A model generated the notes under the pieces. It did no database searches, had not been told where the DNA came from, and was given only the letters and a program-made list of their open reading frames with translations. This document shows positions 53,297 to 62,554 of a stretch of DNA of 64,000 bases, in pieces. Position 1 is the first letter of the stretch, and each line of letters begins with the position of its first letter. The stretch covers positions 124,001-188,000 of the forward strand of contig CALWPP010000001.1 in NCBI GenBank assembly GCA_944383455.1, in the 5' to 3' direction. The DNA comes from an uncultured Peptostreptococcaceae bacterium (GTDB lineage Bacteria; Bacillota; Clostridia; Peptostreptococcales; Peptostreptococcaceae). Position numbers and translations under genes: made by a program.

Positions 53297-54589
53297 TTAG
53301 TATTTTATTCTAAGACCTTTTGGATAATGGTTTTTTAAAACTCCATTTGATTCTTTTGCCCAACCAAGTGGAATATTTTCTACACAAACTAAAACCCATC
53401 CTCTACTTTTTGATGTGTTTATAGTGTTACCTCTTAAATAATCTAGAGGATATTTACTATCAAGTTTAAAATTTTCTATATTCTTTACATCACTTGACTT
53501 TAAGTAATGAGATAATGAATGAGAAGGTTCAAATCTATTTTTCTTTAAAGTCCCCAAAAATAGTCCTCTTCTTAAAACTTTTAAATTCTTAGTATCTGGA
53601 AAATTATTTGGCACTAAATAAAGATTTTCTCCTTTTAATTCAAAATTACCATCTAACCCTACATTTAAAAATTCACTTTCAAACTCTCTGTAATCTTTTA
53701 TATTTTTAGTTATATCTTTTAGTTTTAAGTTTCTTGTAATACTTTCTTCATCATCACACTTTTTGATTTTACAAGCAAAATGACCCTCACCTTTTATTTT
53801 ATGTGGCCAAAGTCTTTTCATTTCAATCAATTTTGCTCCTAAATTCTCTTTTAAAAATTCTTCTATTATATCTTCATTTTCTTCTTTTGAAAAAGTACAA
53901 GTAGAATAAACTAGTATTCCATCTTTTTTAAGCATATTATAACCATCTTTTATGATTTGTCTTTGTATATTTTGGCATTCTAAAACCTTTTTATAACTCC
54001 AATCTTTTATAGCAAATTCATCTTTTCTAAACATTCCTTGCCCCGAACAAGGTGCATCTATTACTACTTTATCAAAGTATCCTTTAAATACTTTTTCCAA
54101 ACTTTTTGAATCATTATTAGTTATTATAGTATTTTTTGCCCCAAATCTTTCTAAATTTTCTCCAAGTGCTTTTATTCTTCCTGGGTTTATCTCATTTGAT
54201 ACTAATACTCCAGTATTATTTAATTTAGATAAAATATATGTAGATTTTCCTCCAGGAGATGCACACAAATCTAGGACTTTATCATTTTCTTTTATGTCAA
54301 GAAGAGGTACAACGCTCATAGCAGAAGGCTCTTGAATATAATAAGCTCCTGCATCGTGAAGGGGATTTTTACCTGCATTAAAGTTTCCATCATAATAAAA
54401 CCCTTCTTCACACCAAGGTATCTGATTTAATTCACACAGATTAAAATCTAAAAAAGTTTTTTTGTCTATTTTTAAGGTGTTTATTCTTATACCACTAGTT
54501 TTTTTATCTTTATAGCTTTTAATAAAATCATCAAATTCATCTTTTAAAATTATTCTCATATCATCTAAAAACTTGTCTGGTAAATTCAA
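53297..54589 (-). CDS. RsmF/YebU-like rRNA cytosine-C5 methyltransferase
   Basis: 430 residues. The NOL1/NOP2/Sun domain has the SAM motif VLDLCASPGGKSTYI (about 105-119), VVIDAPCSGQGMFRK (about 173-187) and VYSTCTFSKEENE (about 226-238), with the two catalytic cysteines in PCSG and TCT. A C-terminal RNA-binding tail of the RsmF type follows (about 290-430), ending GWAKESNGVLKNHYPKGLR. It makes m5C in 16S rRNA; the exact base is uncertain. TTG start behind AAAGGACGATAATA. Second gene of the lepB operon. Confidence 0.9.
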   Translation of the reverse strand: MNLPDKFLDDMRIILKDEFDDFIKSYKDKKTSGIRINTLKIDKKTFLDFNLCELNQIPWCEEGFYYDGNFNAGKNPLHDAGAYYIQEPSAMSVVPLLDIKENDKVLDLCASPGGKSTYILSKLNNTGVLVSNEINPGRIKALGENLERFGAKNTIITNNDSKSLEKVFKGYFDKVVIDAPCSGQGMFRKDEFAIKDWSYKKVLECQNIQRQIIKDGYNMLKKDGILVYSTCTFSKEENEDIIEEFLKENLGAKLIEMKRLWPHKIKGEGHFACKIKKCDDEESITRNLKLKDITKNIKDYREFESEFLNVGLDGNFELKGENLYLVPNNFPDTKNLKVLRRGLFLGTLKKNRFEPSHSLSHYLKSSDVKNIENFKLDSKYPLDYLRGNTINTSKSRGWVLVCVENIPLGWAKESNGVLKNHYPKGLRIKY

Positions 54590-54604
54590 TATTATCGTCC
54601 TTTC

Positions 54605-55303
54605 TTATTTATGATTATTAAAATTATTTTTAGAATTTTTAATGTACTCATCTAGCTTATCTAAGCTAAATTTCCATAAAAATACTGTATATATCATAAA
54701 TAATATAATAGACCATCTAGACTCTATCATCAATATAAAATCAAAAACTCCGTGAAGTACCACAGGAAAAATAAGTGATATTACTAGGTATTGTCTTTTT
54801 CTTATTTTAGTATTTTCAAATTTAAATTTTGAAAAATAATACCCCATAATAATTCCAAACATTATATGAGTTGGAATTGATACAAGACCTCTCATAATAC
54901 CGACTTTATAAGCTAAGTTGCTCTCTTCAAAAAATAAATACATTATATTTTCAATACATGCAAATCCAAGGGACAAAATCACAGAGTAAATTATTCCATC
55001 AAGTTTTTCATCAAATGACTTTTCTTTTAGTAAAAATAAATATAAAAAAATAAATTTAAGACCCTCTTCAATAAGTCCTGCAACAATAAAACTTAAGTAA
55101 ATATTATATGAGTTTCCTATAAAGAATTCATATGATAAAAATAAGTCTTCTAAATAAATAGCTAAAATACTACATAAAATACCAAACAAAAAGTACTTAA
55201 AAATAATTAATAATGGCTCTTTATTGTATTTATCTTTTATATATATCCAAATTAAAAATAATACTACTGGAAATATAGATAATATCAATAAATCAAATCT
55301 CAT
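54605..55303 (-). CDS. PrsW-type intramembrane protease
   Basis: 232 residues, about seven helices. The glutamic protease motif GLIEEGLKF (about 76-84), the His motif PTHIMFGIIMGYYF (about 144-157) and LHGVFDFIL (about 184-192) mark the CAAX/PrsW-like superfamily. In B. subtilis PrsW cuts the anti-sigma factor RsiW; in C. difficile PrsW acts on RsiT of sigma-T. No sigma/anti-sigma pair is in the window. ATG follows AAAGGAATAAATT. First gene of the leftward lepB operon, 15 bases before the rRNA methyltransferase. Confidence 0.88.
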   Translation of the reverse strand: MRFDLLILSIFPVVLFLIWIYIKDKYNKEPLLIIFKYFLFGILCSILAIYLEDLFLSYEFFIGNSYNIYLSFIVAGLIEEGLKFIFLYLFLLKEKSFDEKLDGIIYSVILSLGFACIENIMYLFFEESNLAYKVGIMRGLVSIPTHIMFGIIMGYYFSKFKFENTKIRKRQYLVISLIFPVVLHGVFDFILMIESRWSIILFMIYTVFLWKFSLDKLDEYIKNSKNNFNNHK

Positions 55304-55413
55304 AATTTATTCCTTTCATAATATTTTCTATATATTATTTCCAATTTTTCTTAACAAAATAATACTTTTATTCATACTATATTTTAAAATCTTTTTTGAT
55401 AGGGGTGATTTGT

Positions 55414-56685
55414 GTGCAAGAAGGGTTTTTAACTGTTAGTGTTTTTGATTCAACTACAAATAGACCTATAAAAAACGCTCGTGTTAATATATACTCTATT
55501 CCGGATAACAATCAAAGCCAACAGCAAATTTATCAAAATTTAGAAACTAATATTTCAGGACAGATAACAGGTATTAATTTAGCTGCACCAGATATTAAGT
55601 ATTCTCAACAACCATCTTCAAACGTGAGACCCTATAGTGCTTATTCAGTTGAAGTTATTGCAGATGGATATGAACCAATTATAATAGATGGTACTCAAAT
55701 TTTTTCAACTATTGAATCAAGACAAAACGTTCCTTTAATCCCAAGAGCAAGAAGAAGATATCGCTCAAAAAGAGATGAGGAAATTTTTTATGTTGGTGAA
55801 AATACTTTATGGGGTAATTATCCTCCAAAAATACCAGAAGAAAGTTTAAAACCTCTTCCACCTCCAACAGGATTTGTTGTACTAGATAATCCTATTGTTC
55901 CAGAATTTATAGTTGTTCACGATGGTCTTCCAGATGATAAATCAGCTCAAAATTACTGGATTCCATTTAAAGACTATATAAAAAATGTAGCCTCCTCAGA
56001 AATTTATGCAACTTGGCCAACTCAAACTATTTATGCAAATATTATTGCAATAATATCATTTACATTAAATAGGGTTTTTACTGAATGGTATAGAAGTAAG
56101 GGATATAATTTTACAATAACTTCAACTACAAACTTTGACCATAAATTTATATACAATAGAAATATATTTGCAAATATAGGAGTTGCAGTTGATGAAATAT
56201 TTAATAAATTTATAAAAAGACCTCCAAACTCTAGGCAACCACTACTTGCTCAGTATTGTGATGGTAAAAAAGTTCAATGTCCAAATCAAATGACCCAATG
56301 GGGAAGTAAAGATTTAGGCGATAAAGGTCTTAGTTATGAAGAAATACTAAGATATTTTTATGGAGATGATATAGCTTTTATTGAAGCTCCAGTTGTTAGT
56401 GGTGTTCCTGTATCATTTCCGGGATATGTAATACAAGAAGGATCAACAGGAAAAGACGTACGTACAGTTCAAAATCAATTAAATCAAATCTCAAGAGCAT
56501 ACCCTGCAATTAAAAGAGTTAAAGAAGACGGTGTGTATGGATCTCAAACATCAGAATCAGTTAAGGAGTTCCAAAAAATATTTGGCTTACCTCAATCTGG
56601 AGTTGTAGACTTTAAAACTTGGTATGAACTTTCTAGAGTATATGTAGCAGTTACAAAAATTGCATCATTAAACCCTATAATATAA
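55414..56685 (+). CDS. sleC: Spore cortex-lytic enzyme SleC
   Basis: 423 residues. An N-terminal pro-domain (GFLTVSVFDSTTNRPI at about 4-19) is followed by a proline-rich linker, the SleC/SpoIID-like lytic domain (about 140-330, with NFDHKFIYNRNIF and QYCDGKKVQCPNQMTQWGS), and a C-terminal peptidoglycan-binding repeat (about 345-410, GSTGKDVRTVQNQLN). SleC is a lytic transglycosylase stored as a zymogen in the spore and activated during germination by CspB. The csp genes are not in view. I start at GTG 55414, after AGGGGTGATTT, giving MQEGFLTV; the frame is open for six more codons upstream. Ends in a shared terminator. Confidence 0.95.
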   Translation: MQEGFLTVSVFDSTTNRPIKNARVNIYSIPDNNQSQQQIYQNLETNISGQITGINLAAPDIKYSQQPSSNVRPYSAYSVEVIADGYEPIIIDGTQIFSTIESRQNVPLIPRARRRYRSKRDEEIFYVGENTLWGNYPPKIPEESLKPLPPPTGFVVLDNPIVPEFIVVHDGLPDDKSAQNYWIPFKDYIKNVASSEIYATWPTQTIYANIIAIISFTLNRVFTEWYRSKGYNFTITSTTNFDHKFIYNRNIFANIGVAVDEIFNKFIKRPPNSRQPLLAQYCDGKKVQCPNQMTQWGSKDLGDKGLSYEEILRYFYGDDIAFIEAPVVSGVPVSFPGYVIQEGSTGKDVRTVQNQLNQISRAYPAIKRVKEDGVYGSQTSESVKEFQKIFGLPQSGVVDFKTWYELSRVYVAVTKIASLNPII

Positions 56686-56714
56686 AAAGGCATATTTTTA
56701 AATATGCCTTTTAC
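56682..56714. terminator. Bidirectional terminator between sleC and asnA
   Basis: Stem AAAAGGCATATTT/AAATATGCCTTTT just past the sleC stop and at the asnA stop. Confidence 0.9.
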
Positions 56715-57718
56715 AGTAAATAGATTTTTTCATTACTACACTCTTTTATCATTTCTTCTGGCCAAACTCCTACTTGAACTTCTCCAATATGAGCTTTATT
56801 TAAAAAATACATACATATTCTAGATTGACCAATTCCACCACCTATTGTGTATGGAAGTTCTCCATTTAAAAGAGCTTTATGATAATCTAGATTAACTCTT
56901 TCCTCACAATTACTTTCTTTTAATTGTTTAGCTAGACTTTTCTCATCAACTCTTATACCCATTGATGAAAGTTCAATAGCACTATCTAATACAGGATTAT
57001 AAAATAATATATCGCCATTTAGTTCCCAATCATCATAATCAGGGCTTCTTCCATCATGCTTTTTACCATCACTTAATACTTTTCCAATTTGCATTAAAAA
57101 TACAGCACCTTTTTCTTTTACAATTTTATTTTCTCTTTCTGATGGTGAAAGATTAGGATACATATCAAGAAGCTCTTGAGAAGTTATAAAAGTTATTTCT
57201 TCTGGAAGTAATTTTTTTATTTCTGGGTATATCTCTATAACGTGCTTTTCTGTTTCTTTAAAAACATTATATATCTTTCTTACAACTTCTTTTAGTTTAT
57301 CAATAGTTCTTTCTTCTTTTTTAATTATTAATTCCCAGTCCCATTGGTCAACATATATAGAGTGAAGATTATCTAAAATTTCTTCATCTTTTCTTATAGC
57401 ATTCATATCGCTATAAAGACCTGTACCTAGATTAAAACCATATTTTTTTAGAGCCATCCTTTTCCATTTTGCTAATGAGTGAACTATTTCAGCATCTTTA
57501 TTTATAGAGCTTATATTAAATTTAACAGCATTTTCTACACCATTTAAATTGTCATTTACACCAGTTTCAGGTAATACAAAAAGAGGTGAAGATACTCTAG
57601 TTAATTTTAATTCCTCACTTAATCTTTGTTCAAAAAAATCTTTTAAATCTTTTATAGCTTGTTGAGTTTCTATTATACTTAAACTAGATTTATAGTTTTT
57701 AGGTATTATTAAGCTCAC
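56711..57718 (-). CDS. asnA: Aspartate-ammonia ligase (asparagine synthetase A)
   Basis: 335 residues, class II aminoacyl-tRNA-synthetase-like fold. Motifs: VSSPLFVLPETGVNDNLNG (about 40-58), KWKRMALKKYGF (about 82-93), DQWDWE (about 122-127), a GRSPDYDDW loop and GGGIGQSRICM (about 294-304). It makes asparagine from aspartate, ATP and ammonia. I place the start at GTG 57718, correctly spaced after GGAGGAATTTTTT, because the ATG at 57733 contains that ribosome site. It lies after the ptsI terminator. Confidence 0.95.
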   Translation of the reverse strand: MSLIIPKNYKSSLSIIETQQAIKDLKDFFEQRLSEELKLTRVSSPLFVLPETGVNDNLNGVENAVKFNISSINKDAEIVHSLAKWKRMALKKYGFNLGTGLYSDMNAIRKDEEILDNLHSIYVDQWDWELIIKKEERTIDKLKEVVRKIYNVFKETEKHVIEIYPEIKKLLPEEITFITSQELLDMYPNLSPSERENKIVKEKGAVFLMQIGKVLSDGKKHDGRSPDYDDWELNGDILFYNPVLDSAIELSSMGIRVDEKSLAKQLKESNCEERVNLDYHKALLNGELPYTIGGGIGQSRICMYFLNKAHIGEVQVGVWPEEMIKECSNEKIYLL

Positions 57719-57741
57719 AAAAAATTCCTCCATCTATTTAA

Positions 57742-57790
57742 AATAAAAAATCTTTTGTACTATTTTATCACAACAGTACAAAAGATTCTA
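57742..57790 (-). terminator. Intrinsic terminator of ptsI
   Basis: Perfect 13-bp stem AATCTTTTGTACT/AGTACAAAAGATT with a 13-base loop, then T5ATTTT leftward. The asnA ribosome site begins about 10 bases below it. Confidence 0.88.
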
Positions 57791-57814
57791 ATTTTTTTAA
57801 AAATTTAAAATATT

Positions 57815-59530
57815 TTATCTATTGAATTTTTTATCTATGTATTCTTTTATTTCTTCAGAAGTTCCCATAGATAATATTTCATTTGCAAATTCTTGCATTT
57901 CTTTATAGCTTAAAGAGTTTATTAATTTTCTTGATGGAAGTATAGATATTGGGCTCATAGAAAACTCGTCAAGTCCAAATCCTAAAAGTATTGGTATCAT
58001 ATTAGAGTCTCCTGCACTTTCTCCACACATTCCAACCCATTTTCCTTCCTTATGTGCATTATCTATAACCATCTTTATAAGTCTAAGTACTGCAGGATTA
58101 AATTGGTTATATAAGTGACTTATTTTTTGGTTCATTCTATCAACTGCACAAGTATATTGTATTAAATCGTTTGTTCCAATTGAGAAAAAGTCTACATGTT
58201 TTGCAAGTATATCAGATATAACTGCTGCAGAAGGTATTTCTATCATCATACCAACTTCAACATCATCTGAATATTTAATTCCTTCTTTAGTAAGTTCTTC
58301 TTTAACTTCACTTACAACTTCTTTAGCTTTTAAAAGCTCTTCTAAAGAAGAAATCATAGGAAACATTATTCTTAATTTCCCGTGAATACTTGCTCTATAT
58401 AAAGCTCTTAATTGAGTTTTAAATATTTCTGTTTTATCTAAGCAAATTCTTATTGCTCTATATCCTAAAAATGGATTCATTTCATGTTCCATATCAAAGT
58501 ATGGAAGTTCTTTATCTCCACCTATATCTAAAGTTCTTATTACTATAGGTTTATTATTCATTCCTTCAAGAACTGCTTTATATGCTTCATATTGTTCTTC
58601 TTCTGTAGGGAAAGCATCTTCTTTATCCATATATAAAAACTCAGTTCTATAAAGTCCAACACCTTCAGCATCATTATTTATAAGACCTTCAACATCTTTT
58701 GGGCTTCCTATATTTCCTGCTAATTCAACATGTCTTCCGTCAAGAGTTATAGTTTGTTGACCTTTTAGTAGTTTTAAACTTTCTTTGTAATCTTCATACT
58801 CTTTCTTTAAATCCCTATAATTTTCTATAACTTCTTCACTTGGATTTACTATAACTTCACCTGTAGTTCCATTAAATACTATAAAATCTCCATCTTTTAT
58901 AGTTTCTGTAGCACTACTTAATCCAACAACAGCAGCTATTTCTAAAGTCCTAGCCATTATAGCAGTATGTGATGTTCTTCCTCCTATATCAGTCAAGAAC
59001 CCTAATACCATTTTCTTGTTCATAGTAGCAGTGTCTGATGGAGTTAAATCATGTGCAACTAAAATAACTTCCTCATCAAGATTTGCTAAATCAACAACTT
59101 TAACACCTAATATATGTCTTAATATTCTATTTGTAACATCTTTTATATCAGCAGCTCTTTCTCTCATATACTCATTATCCATTGATTCAAATAATGAAAC
59201 AAAAGTTTCTTTTACTTCATTAAGAGCATACTCTGAATTAACTTTCTCGTCTTGTATTTTAGCGATTGTAGAGTCTAATAACTCTGGGTCTTCTAAAACT
59301 AGTAAATGTGCTTCAAATATTTGAGCTTCATGTTCTCCTAGTTCATTAAAAGCCTTTTCCTTAACCTTAACTAATTCCTCTTTTGATATTTTTACGGCAT
59401 CTTCTAACTTATTAATCTCAGCTTGAACATCATGTATACTCTTTCTTTCAATCACTAGTTCAGCTTCTTTTAAAACTAATGCTTTTCCTAAAGCAATACC
59501 AGGAGATGCTCCTATTCCTTTAAAATTCAT
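57815..59530 (-). CDS. ptsI: Phosphotransferase system enzyme I
   Basis: 571 residues. The N-terminal phosphohistidine domain has GGRTSHTAIMAR (about 184-195, His189 region). The PEP-binding TIM-barrel has EGVGLYRTEFLYMD (about 287-300), the DFFSIGTNDLIQYT (about 447-460) metal/PEP motif and GMCGESAGD (about 500-508). It takes phosphate from PEP and passes it to HPr, starting sugar uptake. ATG at 59530 follows GGAGGGAAAGTT; eight earlier codons hold that site. A terminator (59551-59582) separates it from ptsH 52 bases upstream. Confidence 0.96.
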   Translation of the reverse strand: MNFKGIGASPGIALGKALVLKEAELVIERKSIHDVQAEINKLEDAVKISKEELVKVKEKAFNELGEHEAQIFEAHLLVLEDPELLDSTIAKIQDEKVNSEYALNEVKETFVSLFESMDNEYMRERAADIKDVTNRILRHILGVKVVDLANLDEEVILVAHDLTPSDTATMNKKMVLGFLTDIGGRTSHTAIMARTLEIAAVVGLSSATETIKDGDFIVFNGTTGEVIVNPSEEVIENYRDLKKEYEDYKESLKLLKGQQTITLDGRHVELAGNIGSPKDVEGLINNDAEGVGLYRTEFLYMDKEDAFPTEEEQYEAYKAVLEGMNNKPIVIRTLDIGGDKELPYFDMEHEMNPFLGYRAIRICLDKTEIFKTQLRALYRASIHGKLRIMFPMISSLEELLKAKEVVSEVKEELTKEGIKYSDDVEVGMMIEIPSAAVISDILAKHVDFFSIGTNDLIQYTCAVDRMNQKISHLYNQFNPAVLRLIKMVIDNAHKEGKWVGMCGESAGDSNMIPILLGFGLDEFSMSPISILPSRKLINSLSYKEMQEFANEILSMGTSEEIKEYIDKKFNR

Positions 59531-59550
59531 AACTTTCCCTCCAATTATTT

Positions 59551-59582
59551 CCAAAAACCTCGGATATCATCCGAGGTTTTAA
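59551..59582 (-). terminator. Internal terminator between ptsH and ptsI
   Basis: Perfect 12-bp stem AAAACCTCGGAT/ATCCGAGGTTTT, whose T-run (TTTTT leftward, then GGAAATAAT) is short. It can allow partial read-through, so HPr would be made in excess of enzyme I. Confidence 0.85.
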
Positions 59583-59843
59583 TTATTCTCCAAATCCACT
59601 TTCAACTAATTCAACTAATGCATTAACTGCTGCTTCTTGGTCTTCTCCATTAGCAACTATAGTTAATTCATCTCCTTGAGCAAGTCCTAAGCTCATTATT
59701 CCCATTATAGATTTTGCATTAACAGTTTTTCCTTTTGCAACAACATCTACACTTGATTTAAATTCAGCAGCTTTTTTAACAAACATTCCAGCTGGTCTAG
59801 CGTGTAAACCACTAGCATTCTTTATACTTACAACCTTTTCCAC
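59583..59843 (-). CDS. ptsH: Phosphocarrier protein HPr
   Basis: 86 residues. The active-site His is in ASGLHARPAG (about 10-19) and the regulatory Ser in AKSIMGIMSLG (about 43-53). Both phosphorylation sites are present, so it can serve PTS transport and HprK-dependent carbon control; hprK itself is not in the window. GTG start, placed correctly behind GGAGGTATTATAAA. The promoter must lie in 59844-59956, where two TATAAT-like boxes and a TGACA...TGTCA inverted repeat (about 59889-59904) are seen. Confidence 0.97.
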   Translation of the reverse strand: MEKVVSIKNASGLHARPAGMFVKKAAEFKSSVDVVAKGKTVNAKSIMGIMSLGLAQGDELTIVANGEDQEAAVNALVELVESGFGE

Positions 59844-59956
59844 TTTATAATACCTCCAACTTAAATTATGTATTTTATGAAAAATTTTGACATATATTTG
59901 TCATTATAATAATATTATACATATATTTTAAAAATTTTTCTAGTACTATATTTTAA

Positions 59957-61168
59957 TTAATCTATAAAACCAAGCAATAAGTTATTAGTAAGCGCTTTTA
60001 CTAATTTTTGCTTTGGAATATATATAGTTTTTGAACTTTCTAAATTTAGTCTTGATGTTTTTAGACTATTTATATTTTTATTTATTAAAGTTATGACTTT
60101 ATTAAAATCATAAAGATTAATTCTATTTATTTCATTTTCTTGTAGCTTCTTTTCATACACTGAATAAAATAAATCTTTATATGTAAAATCGTTTGGAAGT
60201 TCTAGGATATCTCCTACTTTAGGTACTATATCTTCTAGTAAAGTTCTTATAGTTGGATCCTTTTTTATATTCAATAAATCACACATTAATTTTATTATTT
60301 CTTTATTCATCGATTTTATTTTAAAAAAGCAGTAATCCTCATCAAATTTTGAATCAATATTAAAATAATAATTCACTCCGTCATATCTTGCATAAGATTT
60401 CATAGCATCTAAATATCCAAGCTTCATATTTTTTGATATATGGTCTTTATCTTTATTTAAACAACCACCTAAATCTTCTGATGGGACTATAGTCTTTATA
60501 TTTAGCTCTTTAAATTTATTTATATGCATTTTTCCTAAAAAATCATCTAAAAGTCTTATGACTACTATATCAGTATAACCCTTTTTCTCAAGTAGAGAAA
60601 TTGGTATATTTTCAGAAAACATACCATCTAAGTAAAGCCTATCATCAACTTTATCCTTACAAAGTTTAAATATTGGCAAACTAGCACTAGCTATTAAGTA
60701 ATCAATAAGTCTTCCATTTTCTATTTCTTCTATATACATAGGATGTGGATTGAATTTTTTTTTCCAAGAAACAGTCAAAACTGCAAAATCTTTTTTGGAA
60801 GACCTAACTATATTTTCATCTAATGTATCATTTAGTAATTTTTTTAGTGGAGTAATATCTATTCCTTGATTTTTTCTAGCCTTATTCATAAGTTCTATAA
60901 TATGGTTTATATTTTTTGGTGTAAAGTCTACATTTTTGTATTTTTCATAAAGCTGTTCATCTATATTCATAAAGTGAGTGTAATCATATCTTGTCCAAAC
61001 TTCCTCCATAATATTTATGTCATTTTGAACAATATATGCTCCATTCAAAGCTCCAATAGAAGTCCCAGAAATCCCTTGAAAATCCATTCCTAAATCTTTT
61101 AGTGCTTTGTAAGCGCCTATTTGATAGGCACCCCTTGCACCACCACCTTCTAAAACTAATCCTTTCAT
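59957..61168 (-). CDS. Patatin-like phospholipase
   Basis: 403 residues. Oxyanion hole GGGARGAYQ (about 8-16), nucleophile elbow GTSIG (about 40-44) and the catalytic Asp in LYLDGMFS (about 171-178) give a complete Ser/Asp dyad of the RssA/patatin class. The C-terminal region (about 250-403) is helical and unassigned. No signal peptide, so a cytosolic lipase acting on membrane or stored lipids is expected. ATG follows AAGGTGAGTTT, 30 bases after the small STAS-like gene, so the two likely form one transcript. Confidence 0.88.
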   Translation of the reverse strand: MKGLVLEGGGARGAYQIGAYKALKDLGMDFQGISGTSIGALNGAYIVQNDINIMEEVWTRYDYTHFMNIDEQLYEKYKNVDFTPKNINHIIELMNKARKNQGIDITPLKKLLNDTLDENIVRSSKKDFAVLTVSWKKKFNPHPMYIEEIENGRLIDYLIASASLPIFKLCKDKVDDRLYLDGMFSENIPISLLEKKGYTDIVVIRLLDDFLGKMHINKFKELNIKTIVPSEDLGGCLNKDKDHISKNMKLGYLDAMKSYARYDGVNYYFNIDSKFDEDYCFFKIKSMNKEIIKLMCDLLNIKKDPTIRTLLEDIVPKVGDILELPNDFTYKDLFYSVYEKKLQENEINRINLYDFNKVITLINKNINSLKTSRLNLESSKTIYIPKQKLVKALTNNLLLGFID

Positions 61169-61198
61169 AAACTCACCTTACTTATAAAGGACAAATAA

Positions 61199-61543
61199 TT
61201 ATTTTATATCATCTTTTGATTTAACTATATTAACAAATTTTAAAAACATTTTTCTCTCAATAGAACTAAGATTTATATTATCTATTATTTGTCCAGTTTT
61301 ATCTATTATGTATATTTTTCTATATCCACTTTTATAAAGTGATATACATACCTTTTTCATTATATCATTATTCTCATATTTGAATTCACTAGCATTAACT
61401 ATTAATTTATAGTTAGAATTTTTAATATTTTTTGTCATATTTTTATGATTTTCTAAAAAACTAAGAGCATCATCTTTTGAAATATTTCCCGAAAGATTTA
61501 CTAAAACTTCTTTTTTATCATTCAAAATATTAAAATCTATCAT
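61199..61543 (-). CDS. Small protein, possibly STAS/SpoIIAA-like fold
   Basis: 114 residues with a short alternating strand/helix pattern (VLVNLSGNISKDDALSFLEN, then YKLIVNASEF and YRKIYIIDKT). Spacing of hydrophobic strands resembles STAS or SpoIIAA-like domains, but no decisive motif is present, so I leave the function open. It has ATG behind AGGGAGATTTTT and precedes the patatin gene by 30 bases, so it may be an accessory factor for that lipase. Confidence 0.6.
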   Translation of the reverse strand: MIDFNILNDKKEVLVNLSGNISKDDALSFLENHKNMTKNIKNSNYKLIVNASEFKYENNDIMKKVCISLYKSGYRKIYIIDKTGQIIDNINLSSIERKMFLKFVNIVKSKDDIK

Positions 61544-61623
61544 AAAAATCTCCCTTACAATTTAATTTATATTTAAATTGTATGAAAATAAATCTTTATA
61601 TATGAAAATAATATTTATATTTA

Positions 61624-61652
61624 AAAAGATGGCAAATACTTACCATCTAAAC
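61624..61652 (-). terminator. Intrinsic terminator of the amidase gene
   Basis: Stem AGATGG/CCATCT with a 10-base loop and T5 leftward, just after the stop at 61652. Confidence 0.75.
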
Positions 61653-62458
61653 TACTCACTCAAATATTCATCTAAAAAAGTTAGTATTCCTTGAGCTATT
61701 CCTTGAGCCAACTCACTTTGATAAGTTTCATCTAAAAGTCTTTTCCCTTCCTCTTCATTACTTAAAAAACCAGCCTCTATAAGAACTGCTGGCATTTTTG
61801 AGTTGGTTAATACTGTAAACTCATCAGTCTTTATTCCTCTATCTCTTGTTGGAACATAAGATACTATTGTTTCTTGAATCGATAATGCCAACTCTTCAGA
61901 TTTATATGTACTATCTTTTGTGTAATATGTCTCAACTCCACTAGCTTCTTTTATGTTTGGAAAAGAATTTAGGTGTATAGAAACAAAAACATCTGCTCCC
62001 TGTTTGTTGGCCATTTCAGCTCTATCATTTAAGCTTATAAATTTATCATCAGTTCTTGATAATATAACTTGTACATCATCTTGTTTTAGTAAAAAAGATG
62101 CTACTTTCTTAGCTATTTTAAGATTAATATCTTTTTCTAAAATATCACTTCTTCTTGGCATAGATGAACCACCATCATTACCACCATGTCCTGGGTCTAT
62201 AAAAACAGTATAACTTTTAGCTATACTTGATTTTTTCTCATCTTGTAGATCAAATTGTTCAGAATTTTCACTTGCACTTGCTACATTAGATACTTGTTTT
62301 TTCTCAGTTTTTGATGAAAGTAATCCAAACAATTTAAAAATTATTCCTAATAAAATAGATACAATCAAAATAAATACAATTATAACAAAAGCTAGTTTCT
62401 TTTTATTTAGTCGTCTTCTTTTTACAACTTTAATATTTTTTTTCTGATTGCTCGACAT
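61652..62458 (-). CDS. N-acetylmuramoyl-L-alanine amidase (CwlD-like, amidase_3)
   Basis: 268 residues. A Lys/Arg-rich tail and membrane anchor (about 22-43), a Ser/Lys-rich linker and an amidase_3 domain with FIDPGHGGNDGG (about 85-96), the Glu of EKDINLKIAKKV, SIHLNSF (about 163-169) and catalytic VLIEAGFLSNEEE (about 224-236). It is a zinc peptidoglycan amidase outside the membrane. CwlD makes muramic lactam in spore cortex; both this and the gene at 37598 fit, and sequence alone does not tell which. ATG at 62458 follows AAAGGATAAAACT. Confidence 0.88.
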   Translation of the reverse strand: MSSNQKKNIKVVKRRRLNKKKLAFVIIVFILIVSILLGIIFKLFGLLSSKTEKKQVSNVASASENSEQFDLQDEKKSSIAKSYTVFIDPGHGGNDGGSSMPRRSDILEKDINLKIAKKVASFLLKQDDVQVILSRTDDKFISLNDRAEMANKQGADVFVSIHLNSFPNIKEASGVETYYTKDSTYKSEELALSIQETIVSYVPTRDRGIKTDEFTVLTNSKMPAVLIEAGFLSNEEEGKRLLDETYQSELAQGIAQGILTFLDEYLSE

Positions 62459-62554
62459 AGTTTTATCCTTTCTAGATAATAGTGTCACTATTTTGAATAT
62501 CTAATCATAATAATAGTTATTCTATCATTTAGAAAGTTTTTTTTCAAATACTTT

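Noticed and set aside
57719-57814. T-box leader before asnA
   Set aside because: The region is too short and its only structure is the ptsI terminator; no specifier or T-box sequence is visible.
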